Shown piece by piece: positions 8,185 to 15,474 of a DNA stretch of 47,859 nucleotides (position 1 is its first letter; the number at the start of each line of letters is the position of its first letter). Source of the stretch: Deltaproteobacteria bacterium (lineage in GTDB: Bacteria; Myxococcota_A; Polyangia; Polyangiales; Ga0077539); the NCBI GenBank assembly GCA_030694465.1, contig JAUXYJ010000101.1, forward strand, positions 1 through 47,859, given 5' to 3'. The notes under the pieces are model-generated. The model was given only the letters and a program-made list of their open reading frames with translations. It was not told where the DNA came from and made no database searches. Position numbers and translations under genes: made by a program.

Positions 8185-8220
8185 TTGTCACTGCACAAAG
8201 CGCTGGGTTTTGTGCGACAA
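8185..8220. promoter_or_regulatory. Imperfect inverted repeat upstream of wlbA
   Basis: Outer arms TTGTC/GACAA and inner arms GCACAAA/TTTGTGC pair around a 9-nt centre, with a 3-nt bulge (ACT) on the left. It ends 24 bp before the wlbA start, in the divergent region shared with the replication operon. It could be an operator or a leader hairpin for wlbA; no T-run follows. Confidence 0.4.
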
Positions 8221-8244
8221 GCTGGCCCCTAAGGATCAAACCCC

Positions 8245-9189
8245 ATGAAGAACTTTGCACTCACCGGTGCAGGTGGATACATCGCCCCGCGACACTTGCG
8301 TGCCATTCGTGACACCCACAACAACCTCGTCGCTGCGATGGACCCCAAGGACTCTGTCGGCGTGCTCGATCAGTACTCGTTTGATGTGAGATTTTTCACA
8401 GAATTCGAGCGATTCGATCGACACCTCGAGAAGCTTCGACGCGCGGGCGAGAGCAAGCGCATCCACTGGTTGTCCATCTGCTCACCCAACTACTTGCATG
8501 ACGCACACTGTCGTCTTGGGCTCCACGTGGGCGCGGACGTCATTTGCGAGAAACCCCTGGTGATTAACCCGTGGAATCTTGAGCCGCTCCGAGAGCTTGA
8601 GCAAGAGACCGGTCGCAAGATCTACACGGTGTTGCAGCTCCGCGTGCACCCCAAGCTCATCGCGTTGCGAGAGCGTCTACTCAGCGAAAAGAGTGATCGA
8701 GTCCACGAGGTCGAGCTGACGTACATCACATCTCGTGGGGCCTGGTACGACGTCTCGTGGAAGGGCGATGTCAGCAAATCTGGCGGTGTCCCGACCAACA
8801 TCGGGGTTCACTTCTTTGACCTGCTCATGTGGCTCTTTGGCGAGGTCGAAGACACCAAGATCCATCTGGCCGCGCCTAGGCGAACCAGCGGGTTTATCGC
8901 GTTTGAGCGCGCCCACGTGAAGTGGTTTTTGTCGGTCGAACAGAAGGACCTTCCGTTCGTAGCTGAGCCTGGCAAAAAGACCACCTATCGCTCGATCACC
9001 ATCGACGGTGAGGAGATCGAGTTCTCTGAGGGCTTCACCGACCTGCACACGGTGGTCTACCAAGAGATCTTGGCTGGCCGCGGATACGGTATCGACGCCG
9101 CCCAGCCCGCGGTGGAGCTCACCTATCGCTTGCGTACGACCGAGACGACGGCCATCGATGACACCGCGCATCCGCTGATGCGTCGCTAG
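8245..9189 (+). CDS. wlbA: UDP-N-acetylglucosaminuronate 3-dehydrogenase, WlbA/WbpB family
   Basis: Gfo/Idh/MocA oxidoreductase of 314 residues that oxidises C3 of UDP-GlcNAcA with NAD+, the committed step toward diacetamido-uronic acids such as ManNAc3NAcA in Bordetella and Pseudomonas LPS. Seen: the opening KNFALTGAGGYIAPRH, SICSPNYLHDAH at 78-88, the family EKP motif at 102-104 and the NIGVHFFD segment with Asn185, His189 and Asp192. Length is normal for WlbA. An AAGGA ribosome binding site lies 9 bp before the ATG. The gene stands alone between the replication and partition modules. UDP-GlcNAc 6-dehydrogenase, which makes its substrate, was not found here; the EpsN-like enzyme at 25636 is only a possible downstream aminotransferase. 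Confidence 0.93.
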   Translation: MKNFALTGAGGYIAPRHLRAIRDTHNNLVAAMDPKDSVGVLDQYSFDVRFFTEFERFDRHLEKLRRAGESKRIHWLSICSPNYLHDAHCRLGLHVGADVICEKPLVINPWNLEPLRELEQETGRKIYTVLQLRVHPKLIALRERLLSEKSDRVHEVELTYITSRGAWYDVSWKGDVSKSGGVPTNIGVHFFDLLMWLFGEVEDTKIHLAAPRRTSGFIAFERAHVKWFLSVEQKDLPFVAEPGKKTTYRSITIDGEEIEFSEGFTDLHTVVYQEILAGRGYGIDAAQPAVELTYRLRTTETTAIDDTAHPLMRR

Positions 9190-9228
9190 TGCGCTAAGAC
9201 CCATGGGGTTCGGGGCCTAAAGGGCGTA

Positions 9229-9398
9229 GTTAAGACACGTGTTTGAGCGCGTGTTTTAACTCTTGGTCTATTGCTCCAGTGAGCCAGCAATTGAGTTTAG
9301 ATAGTTCACGAAGTATATCTTACAAATAGTGTGTAATTACGATCATTTGTCATGGTTTTAACACTGGTTAAAACATGTGTCCTGACGAATGTCCTGAC
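9229..9398. repeat. Left centromere-like array: octamers in 12-bp steps upstream of parA
   Basis: Two blocks of 8-bp units separated by exactly 4 bp. Block 1 (9229-9260): GTTAAGAC, GTTTGAGC, GTTTTAAC. Block 2 (9355-9398): GTTTTAAC, GTTAAAAC, GTCCTGAC, GTCCTGAC. The consensus is close to GTTWAAAC, itself palindromic. The blocks lie in an AT-rich gap before parA. The same unit and period recur downstream of the partition operon (11211-11523). They are probable binding sites for the tandem-RHH protein, serving as parS and as parA operator. Confidence 0.72.
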
Positions 9399-9446
9399 AT
9401 GCAGACTAGTTGCTGATTCTCTAGGGTCTGTGGTAGCAACGGCCGC

Positions 9447-10409
9447 ATGGTGAAGGGTGCAACCAAGTCGGTCTCAGGGGATGGCAAAGCGCCCGCAAAA
9501 GCGCCCGTCAAAGCACCTCGTGCGAAGGCCAAGAGCGGCGCCACGCGTGCCAAGAAGAAGCCCGTGGCTGCCGTGACCGCGCTGCCTCTGGTGGAGCCCC
9601 ACGAGCGGCGCGTCGCGGGGACCCTGGGGGGGCGTCGACTCGCGGTGTGTTCGCCCAAGGGTGGTGTTGGCAAGACCACCACTGCGCTGCGTGTGGCCAT
9701 GGCGCTCGCGGGGCACTTTGGCCTTCGCGTACTCGTGATGGATCTCGATCCCAGCGCAGGGGCCACGCGGTTGCTTGCACCCAAGCTCATCACAGACCCG
9801 CCTGCGGGGACGCGTGAGGTGTTTTTGTCGGGTGCCGCAGTGGAAGATGTCGCGGTGGCGACGGGGTGGGGCGTGGACCTGTGTGCGGCGTCCAACGCTC
9901 TCTCCGAGGTCGAGGCGATCTTGCCGGGGCGCCGTGAGCGCGAGTACGTCTTGCGTGATGCGCTTGATAAAATCCCCGCGGATCGATGGGACGTTGTTGT
10001 CTTAGATTGCCCGCCATCGCACGAGCAGTTGCCTACCAACGCGCTCACTGCGACCGATGCCGTGCTCGCGGTGGTGCAGCCTTCTTTGCTGAGCGTGGCT
10101 GCGGTTCCAGAGCTCGAGGCGATGGTGTCGTCGTTTAAGCGGAGGCTCAATCCGCTGCTCGAACACTGGGGTTATTTGTACTGCGCGGTGCCCGAACGTG
10201 AGCGCATCGCGCGTGAGATGCGCGAGGTCTTGCGGCGACACGTGAGCGATCGTTTGTGGCCCATCGAGGTGCGTGCGGACACACGCATGCGCGGGTCTCT
10301 CAAGCGCCAGGCCGAAGAGGGCCGCGCCGTGGATGACTACGTGCGTGTAGCGCGTGAGGTCTTGCGACGATTTGACGCACTACCGAAGCGTGTTCTGTCA
10401 GCAAATTAG
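9447..10409 (+). CDS. parA: ParA-family partition ATPase
   Basis: Deviant-Walker P-loop ATPase of 320 residues that would form dynamic patterns on the nucleoid to segregate plasmid copies. Deviant Walker A KGGVGKTT is at 71-78, VLVMDLDPSAGAT at about 95-107 and Walker B VVVLDCPPS at about 184-192. The first 45 residues are Lys/Ala/Pro-rich and low-complexity, probably a non-specific DNA-binding tail rather than the HTH of type Ia ParA. It precedes the tandem-RHH gene by 28 bp; this order (ATPase then RHH centromere-binding protein) is that of type Ib partition systems. Octamer arrays flank the pair. Confidence 0.92.
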   Translation: MVKGATKSVSGDGKAPAKAPVKAPRAKAKSGATRAKKKPVAAVTALPLVEPHERRVAGTLGGRRLAVCSPKGGVGKTTTALRVAMALAGHFGLRVLVMDLDPSAGATRLLAPKLITDPPAGTREVFLSGAAVEDVAVATGWGVDLCAASNALSEVEAILPGRREREYVLRDALDKIPADRWDVVVLDCPPSHEQLPTNALTATDAVLAVVQPSLLSVAAVPELEAMVSSFKRRLNPLLEHWGYLYCAVPERERIAREMREVLRRHVSDRLWPIEVRADTRMRGSLKRQAEEGRAVDDYVRVAREVLRRFDALPKRVLSAN

Positions 10410-10437
10410 GCCGCTGTTTTCTCTCGAAGGACTAGTC

Positions 10438-11178
10438 ATGATGAGCCCACGAACACCCCGTCGATCGAGCAGCCCTCGCCGTGCCAAGGACGAGGACTAC
10501 GACGAGTACATGACCGGGATTCCGTCTGCGGCTCCAGCGATGACAGGCGCTCTTGATCACAGTGAGCGTGTCCAAGAATCCCAGCAGAGTGCACCCGACA
10601 GAGAGCTCGAGGCAGCGTTTGCGGCAGAGCTCGAGGCGCCCATCGCGGAGGCTATTGAGCCGGCACAAGAGCCCGTGATGGAGAGCGAATTCACTGCGAA
10701 TTATTTAATAGAAGCGCATGTAGAGCCGCTGTCTCCTGAGGCCCCTCGCCCTGTCGGTCGTCGGGTCAAGCGCGTGAGTGAGCTCGCGCTTCCTGCTTAT
10801 CGAGCGGGTGGTCGTCCCGCGGCCGAAGACCTCGGCGGGCAGGCGCCTGTGCGCCAATCGATCGCGCTCCCCATGGCGCAGATTGATCGACTGCAGCGCG
10901 CGGTCCGTCGGCTCAAGCGTGGCGCGCGTGCGGACCTCTCGGTGGTGGTTCGCTCGATGATTGTGCAGTGGCGCGCAGCTGGAGCGCCCCCTGTGGCGAG
11001 CTCGGTGACACAAGCTCAGGGAGCCGGCCGCCTAGTGCCGCAGACCCTGTACCTTGCCGAAGAGCAGGTCACTTGGCTCGTGGGCGAAGTCGTCGCGCGA
11101 CGAGGACGCAACGAGCGGGCGGACAAGTCGTCGTTGATTCGCGCCGCGATCGAGCATGGCTTAGCTCAGGCTCTGTAG
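10438..11178 (+). CDS. Tandem ribbon-helix-helix protein, probable centromere-binding partner of ParA
   Basis: Protein of 246 residues with an acidic, disordered-looking first half (about 1-105) and two RHH-like units in the second half. Unit 1 (137-182) has the strand RQSIALP, a helix from AQIDRLQRAVRRL, then LSVVVRSMIVQWRA. Unit 2 (199-246) has the strand PQTLYLA, a helix from EQVTWLVGEVVARR, then KSSLIRAAIEHGLAQAL. RHH proteins normally dimerise to form one DNA-binding sheet, so one chain with two units could act as a built-in dimer. The ATG at 10438 is chosen for its AAGG at 10427-10430; an upstream ATG at 10354 overlaps parA. The acidic N-terminal region could contact ParA. The role is inferred from position and the flanking arrays. 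Confidence 0.7.
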   Translation: MMSPRTPRRSSSPRRAKDEDYDEYMTGIPSAAPAMTGALDHSERVQESQQSAPDRELEAAFAAELEAPIAEAIEPAQEPVMESEFTANYLIEAHVEPLSPEAPRPVGRRVKRVSELALPAYRAGGRPAAEDLGGQAPVRQSIALPMAQIDRLQRAVRRLKRGARADLSVVVRSMIVQWRAAGAPPVASSVTQAQGAGRLVPQTLYLAEEQVTWLVGEVVARRGRNERADKSSLIRAAIEHGLAQAL

Positions 11179-11210
11179 GAGCTGGCGGATCGAGCGCTAT
11201 TTAAGCCGGT

Positions 11211-11523
11211 GTTAGAACCACTGTTAAAACAGGTGTTTAAACACTCGTTCATTCACTGGACCTCTTAGGGCCAGCTCGGCAGTGACGCACGAGCTCTCAG
11301 AGGGCAGATCGCCGCGAGCACAGGGATGACTTGAGTAACTGTTAAAACCGCTGTTAAAACAGGTGTTTAAACATAGCCTAATGGGTAGCTCTCATGGCTG
11401 ATCTTCGTCTCGGAAACGAGTGCTGCTCCCATGCTTAGAGATCGCAGTATGACGCGCCATGATGAGCTCTCAGAGAACATATCAAGTGGGTGTCTAAACG
11501 CGTGTTAAAACAGGTGTTTAAAC
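11211..11523. repeat. Right centromere-like array: three 32-bp blocks of GTTWAAAC octamers
   Basis: Three blocks each hold three octamers in 12-bp steps: 11211/11223/11235, 11341/11353/11365 and 11492/11504/11516. The middle unit is always GTTAAAAC, followed by AGGT and then GTTTAAAC; the first unit varies (GTTAGAAC, GTTAAAAC, GTCTAAAC). A 12-bp direct repeat GAGCTCTCAGAG (11291 and 11464) lies between blocks. The array fills most of the 384-bp gap between the partition operon and the recombinase gene, in which no gene is seen. It is the likely centromere (parS) of the plasmid. Confidence 0.75.
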
Positions 11524-11562
11524 ACAGACTTATTTGATAGATAAGTGCTTGAATATATTGTC

Positions 11563-12618
11563 TTAAAGACCAATTCCACTTGCAGCATTGTCGTCCTCCA
11601 GTAGCCCTGCATCGCGCACATAGCGATCGACCATGGTGCGGGATTTCCATCGACCCTGGAGCATGATGGCTCGGTCTGACTTTCCGACCCGGGCGGCGCT
11701 CGTGGCGAGTCCAGAGCGGAGAGAGTGACCACTGAGTCTCTCGCACGAAACATCGGCTCTCTTTGCGGCCCTCTTGAGCACGCGGCAGACGTCGTGACCG
11801 TGGAGCATGCCTCTCTGGTTTCCGTGTCGATCGATGGCTACAAAGAGCGGTCCGGTGGAGCGATCTGCGAGGGTGAGCCAGGCGCGGAGACAGCGGACTG
11901 GGCAGGTGTCTTTGTCAGATCCCATAGGGAGCCCAATGGAGGCGCCACGACCCTCTTTGTCGGTCTTGCTTCGGCGAAGGGTTAGCACCACGCCGTGAGG
12001 CTCAAACGCGATGTCCTCGACTTGGAGCGCGACGAGCTCAGAGCGACGCAGCGCGCCGGCGAAGCCAACCACGAGGATGGCGCGGTCTCTCAGCGCGCGG
12101 AGCTCAGCGATGAGTGACTCGCGGGTTGGGTTGCGCTGCGAGAGAACACAGACACGATCGAGCGCGCGGGCCATGGACCGAAGGTCTGTGATGGACAACG
12201 GGCGCGCTTGGTTTGCAGGGGTTCCGTGCGTTCGCTTGATCCCGCGCCAGGTCTCTCGGACGTGCGCGCTCTCGCGGATCGAGGGCAATCCCGCCGCGGC
12301 GAAGCCCTCTCGCAGCGCAGCGAGCGCCTGGGCCATGGTCGCGACCGAGAGCTTCTGCAGCGCGCAGTGTGCGAGATACCGCGCCACCGCGAGCTCGGCG
12401 TGCTGCCCATGATCACGCAGTGGATCGAGCGAAAAATCCTGGCAAAACGCAAGAAATCTCGCCCATTGCCACGCATACGCGCGCTGCGTCTTCGCCGACC
12501 GAGCCTGCCGAATGAGCGCCCGCACCGTGTCATCCAGCGTGTCGACCGAGTGCGAGAGCGCGTGAGGTGTCGCAACGCGGGAAACGGTCTTTAGGGGCGG
12601 TGCAGAGGGCGTGCTCAT
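11563..12618 (-). CDS. Tyrosine recombinase/integrase
   Basis: Site-specific recombinase of 351 residues, probably resolving plasmid multimers or mediating integration. A SAM-like core-binding domain (about 28-125) is followed by the catalytic domain with Arg191 (GALRRSEL), Lys218 (SKTD), His298 and Arg301 (SGHSLRSG), Trp324 in place of the second His, and nucleophile Tyr333 (MVDRYVRDA). The full catalytic set is present, so the enzyme should be active. An imperfect 12-5-12 inverted repeat begins 2 bp upstream of its start codon and is a candidate recombination core or operator. No cassette, excisionase gene or duplicated att site was recognised. Confidence 0.9.
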   Translation of the reverse strand: MSTPSAPPLKTVSRVATPHALSHSVDTLDDTVRALIRQARSAKTQRAYAWQWARFLAFCQDFSLDPLRDHGQHAELAVARYLAHCALQKLSVATMAQALAALREGFAAAGLPSIRESAHVRETWRGIKRTHGTPANQARPLSITDLRSMARALDRVCVLSQRNPTRESLIAELRALRDRAILVVGFAGALRRSELVALQVEDIAFEPHGVVLTLRRSKTDKEGRGASIGLPMGSDKDTCPVRCLRAWLTLADRSTGPLFVAIDRHGNQRGMLHGHDVCRVLKRAAKRADVSCERLSGHSLRSGLATSAARVGKSDRAIMLQGRWKSRTMVDRYVRDAGLLEDDNAASGIGL

Positions 12619-12619
12619 C

Positions 12620-12648
12620 GTGTGCGCTAATCAACCATTAGTGTACAC
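12620..12648. other. Candidate recombination core site (12-5-12 inverted repeat)
   Basis: Arms GTGTGCGCTAAT and ATTAGTGTACAC, which match at 10 of 12 positions when inverted, flank the 5-bp centre CAACC. Size and layout resemble core sites of tyrosine recombinases (two 11-12 bp arms around a 5-8 bp crossover). The site touches the recombinase start region, so an operator role is also possible. Confidence 0.5.
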
Positions 12649-12691
12649 CAGAGCGCCGTCAATGGACACGCTCAACACTTGGTTGAGTCAC

Positions 12692-12982
12692 TTAGGCTGC
12701 GACGACCAACGACTCTTCGAGCAGCTCAGTCAAGAGCGCTTGGACATCGGTAGTCGCGAGGTCGAGATCGACTTCGAACTCTTGTGCGAGTTGTGACGCG
12801 AGTTGCGAAGCGCTCTGCGGAGTCGTCGGATTGTTCTCTAGGCATTGCCACACAAAAACCCCAGTAGAGTTCAGTGTGAAATAAAACTTGGTGTCTAGGT
12901 GCAACAGGACGCCGTTGCCGTCTTCGAGCACAGTGAGAAGGCAACGCGGGTTGTACGCGATGGTCATTGAGTCAACAGTCAC
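12692..12982 (-). CDS. PqqD-like RiPP recognition element (lasso B1-type)
   Basis: Protein of 96 residues with the PqqD fold: the GVLLHLDTKFYFTLN strands with a conserved TG at the turn into VFVWQCLE, then an acidic helical C-terminus. PqqD-like proteins bind the leader of a ribosomal peptide precursor and hand it to processing enzymes; in lasso systems this is protein B1. It overlaps the upstream B2-type protease gene by 4 nt (ATGA), the usual fixed partner. The YxxPxV motif in the 58-residue peptide at 15236 is its probable ligand. The strand is opposite to the precursor and maturase genes. Confidence 0.85.
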   Translation of the reverse strand: MTVDSMTIAYNPRCLLTVLEDGNGVLLHLDTKFYFTLNSTGVFVWQCLENNPTTPQSASQLASQLAQEFEVDLDLATTDVQALLTELLEESLVVAA

Positions 12983-13410
12983 AGTGGCTTTGTCTCCGCG
13001 GAGGTCCCATTCGTTCGAATATTTGCGGGATAACAGAAAGTGACAACCAGGTCTTCAAGGTCCTGCTCTTCGCAAAATGGCTCTCCGTCGAGGGTTACCC
13101 AAGCGTGGCCGTCGCCCTCTCCATCGCGTGGCAACGCCATCACAAGGACAGCCGGGTGCCCCGCCGCACGTAGCGTCGCAAAGCGTGCAAATGACCGGTA
13201 CAGACATGTCCGCGGGATCCAGGGGAGCTTCTCTGCGAGTCTCTCCGTCGAGACAATCGCCCTCTCGACACGAGCTCTCTCGACATGCCGCGCGGGTCTC
13301 TCGGTGAGCTCACGCGCGAGCTGGTCCAGTGGGTAAATGCCGTCGATTTTGCTTGGTAAACAGTGACGATCCCGGAGATATCGTCCCGCAATGCTCAGTG
13401 TCTCCAGCAT
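12979..13410 (-). CDS. Transglutaminase-like leader protease, lasso B2 family
   Basis: Cysteine protease of 143 residues that would cut off the precursor leader. The family triad is visible: Cys69 in RTCLYRSFA, His102 in GHAWV and Asp108 in TLDG. Length matches stand-alone B2 proteins, which work with a separate B1 protein, as here. AAGG lies 9 bp before the ATG. It is first in a two-gene leftward operon with the PqqD-like gene. Lasso B2 enzymes cut two residues after a conserved Thr, which in the local precursor would be after Thr41-Leu42. Confidence 0.85.
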   Translation of the reverse strand: MLETLSIAGRYLRDRHCLPSKIDGIYPLDQLARELTERPARHVERARVERAIVSTERLAEKLPWIPRTCLYRSFARFATLRAAGHPAVLVMALPRDGEGDGHAWVTLDGEPFCEEQDLEDLVVTFCYPANIRTNGTSAETKPL

Positions 13411-13758
13411 GGATGAGGGCCTTGTAACATTCCAAGAAGCGACGAGCCGAAGGCCTAAGATGGTGAGGCCCTGTGCTACCCTGTCGAAAATTTGGCGGTC
13501 GTCGATCCATTGGATGCGTAGATTTTGACGAAATTTGAATGATTCGGTGTGCCAGACACACTAAAAAGTGATCTTCGCAGGTGATGTGTGACCTTGAGGG
13601 TCCTTTTTGTCTCGGCATACCTGTTGCTGTGACAATCTGTGATCGTGTAGAATCGCTGGCAAAATCACACTCGAATTGACTTAAGCGAGTGCGACACATC
13701 ACGGTCGCAGCGATCGATTATTCCACTGCCAACTTAGCGGCAGACTAAGGACACCATT
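13411..13758. promoter_or_regulatory. Divergent intergenic region between B2 protease and lipoprotein genes
   Basis: This 348-bp stretch has no convincing gene. It must hold the promoters for the leftward B2-B1 pair and the rightward lipoprotein gene, but no clear -35/-10 pair stands out. A weak hairpin GACC/GGTC followed by CTTTTTG lies at 13590-13607 and looks like a minimal terminator or attenuator. The lipoprotein ribosome binding site TAAGGA is at 13746. Confidence 0.4.
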
Positions 13759-15201
13759 ATGAACTCAACCAACCTTGTCCAACTTTGTCTCTTGTCCGTG
13801 GCCGGAGCTGCGAGCTGTGCTCCACAACCAGCAGACTTGGCCTCGGCGGCTCAGGGCGCGACAGAACTTCGTGCGCAAGCAACGGTTGCTCGTTCGGTGT
13901 CTGCGATCGCGCGTGATCGTCGAGAGAACAACATTCCGAATGCACGGCGACTCGAAGTCTTGAATGGTCACTACAATCCCACTACGGGTCAGCTAACGTT
14001 TCGTACCGCCGACGACAGCGAACTTCCTACGGGAGGTCGTCCGCTAAACGGATATGGTGTGCTGGGTTCGGGACTTGTCACCTTTACCACGACAAGTTCT
14101 GGCATCGCGCCTAGCGCCGTGGGTGGTGTGGCGTGTGGTGCTGGCAAACTGTGCGCGGTGGTCTCGGTTGAAAACTCTGGATCAGGACGCGTACTTGAGA
14201 ACGTCTGGGTTGAGGTCAATGGCCTCACCGCAGGCGTGAACGTCGCGAACGGTAGCACACTCACCACGAGCTACCCCTCTACCGCAGGAAACGCTGGCGG
14301 ATGGAGCTATAACACTCTGGGTGTTGGCGCCAGCGCGGCCACGCGGTGGGAGTTTGGTAACGGCGCTACCGTCGAGTTCAACTTTCAAGTCTCGGTGTGG
14401 GCCACGTTCTTGCGGACTTCGTATGACACTCCCTCAGAGGGCCCGGTCACTGCCGCAAACAACGACCCCCTCGCCAACGCAGCTTGGAGCGACACGGCCC
14501 CAGTATGGCGTGATGCTTGTCTGATGGCCGGAATGACTCGCGTGATGACGAGTCAATCTTCACCCGCCGAAGAGTTCGGTGTTGTGCAGCCGTTTCCCTT
14601 CACGACGTATGACCTCACGGTCGATCCAAGCACCTTCCAGTGGAACATCAGCTCTACCGGAATCTTGAGTTTGAACAGCATCGGGATTGCGCCACCGTTG
14701 GGTGCGAGCACGCTTCCTGATTCGTCCGCTGCCTTTGACTACAGCATTGCGCCCTTCTGGGAGAACCTCACAACAGGCACCGAGGGTGTCTGTTATGCGC
14801 AGGATCCCACAAGCAGCTCACCCACTCGTCGCTTCGTGATCACCTGGAAGGATGCAACGATTGTTGGCCGTCCCAACTCACGGATGACATTCTCAGCGGT
14901 CCTGCGCGAGACCAACGATGCGGTGTTCTTTGTCTATCACCGTTGGAGTGACAACGCACTTGCAACGGTCTGCGGTTCTTCGAACCAGTCACGCGGCAAT
15001 ACTGCTGCTGCGGGCGTCCAAGGCTTCGACGTGAATGGCAACTCAACTGTAGACAGCGTGGGCGAAGCGCGATTGTCGCGGCTTGCAGGCGCTTCGAGCT
15101 TTATTCTACCGATTCGCTTTGGCAATTGTCTCAGTGGTACAGGCGTATGGAACCAGCAGGGGTACTTTCACCGCTTCTCAGCGGCAGTGGCGAACCCATA
15201 G
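13759..15201 (+). CDS. Putative NIDO-like lipoprotein in the RiPP cluster
   Basis: Predicted exported protein of 480 residues. It begins with a hydrophobic segment ending in AASC at residue 20, a plausible lipobox, though no positive charge precedes it. The first half (about 50-220) is Gly/Thr/Ser-rich and probably beta-sandwich. The second half has the pattern of NIDO-like extracellular domains: FGVVQPFPF, IAPFWENL, RRFVITWKDA, MTFSAVLRETNDAVFFVYHRW. TAAGGA lies 7 bp before the start. The gene is 34 bp upstream of the precursor gene and on the same strand, so it probably shares its transcript. Its role may be at the cell surface, perhaps as partner or receptor of the mature peptide; this is inference. 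Confidence 0.6.
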   Translation: MNSTNLVQLCLLSVAGAASCAPQPADLASAAQGATELRAQATVARSVSAIARDRRENNIPNARRLEVLNGHYNPTTGQLTFRTADDSELPTGGRPLNGYGVLGSGLVTFTTTSSGIAPSAVGGVACGAGKLCAVVSVENSGSGRVLENVWVEVNGLTAGVNVANGSTLTTSYPSTAGNAGGWSYNTLGVGASAATRWEFGNGATVEFNFQVSVWATFLRTSYDTPSEGPVTAANNDPLANAAWSDTAPVWRDACLMAGMTRVMTSQSSPAEEFGVVQPFPFTTYDLTVDPSTFQWNISSTGILSLNSIGIAPPLGASTLPDSSAAFDYSIAPFWENLTTGTEGVCYAQDPTSSSPTRRFVITWKDATIVGRPNSRMTFSAVLRETNDAVFFVYHRWSDNALATVCGSSNQSRGNTAAAGVQGFDVNGNSTVDSVGEARLSRLAGASSFILPIRFGNCLSGTGVWNQQGYFHRFSAAVANP

Positions 15202-15235
15202 GCTGATCTCGTAGTCATCGATTGAAAGTGCTGTC

Positions 15236-15412
15236 ATGAAAAAGACCGAATCACACGCAGATTTGCAGCATGATGTGGCTGCTGAAGAGACCCCCAAGAG
15301 GCGCCGTGTCTATGTAGCGCCTCGTGTTGAGAAGCGCCGCTCGCTCGCTCGCGTGACCCTCTTGTCGGGTATGGGAGCAACGGGTGTGGGCGTCATTTCG
15401 ACGATGAACTAA
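15236..15412 (+). CDS. Candidate RiPP precursor peptide (58 aa)
   Basis: A short gene between the lipoprotein and radical SAM genes. The product starts MKKTESHADLQHDV, has a basic patch KRRR at 21-24, then YVAPRV at 26-31 and Thr41. This is the lasso-type leader pattern YxxPx(L/V)...T, with Tyr-to-Thr spacing of 15. The tail after Thr41 is hydrophobic and Gly-rich (LLSGMGATGVGVISTMN). No Asp or Glu occurs after Glu32, so a lasso isopeptide ring cannot form in the usual way. A weak GAAAG lies before the ATG. Neighbours are a B1/B2 pair and a radical SAM enzyme. The mature core is predicted to start near residue 43. Confidence 0.8.
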   Translation: MKKTESHADLQHDVAAEETPKRRRVYVAPRVEKRRSLARVTLLSGMGATGVGVISTMN

Positions 15413-15474
15413 ACAGGAGCGAGTTGCTCTTGTAGCGACCGCTGTATGGATACCTGGGGGCAGAGGTCCGTGTT

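Noticed and set aside
8052..8198. 49-residue N-terminal extension of the RHH regulator
   Set aside because: It would translate both palindromic operators and adds no recognisable domain.
13590..13607. Intrinsic terminator in the B2/lipoprotein intergenic region
   Set aside because: The stem has only four base pairs and no transcript is known to approach it on that strand, so it is not listed separately.
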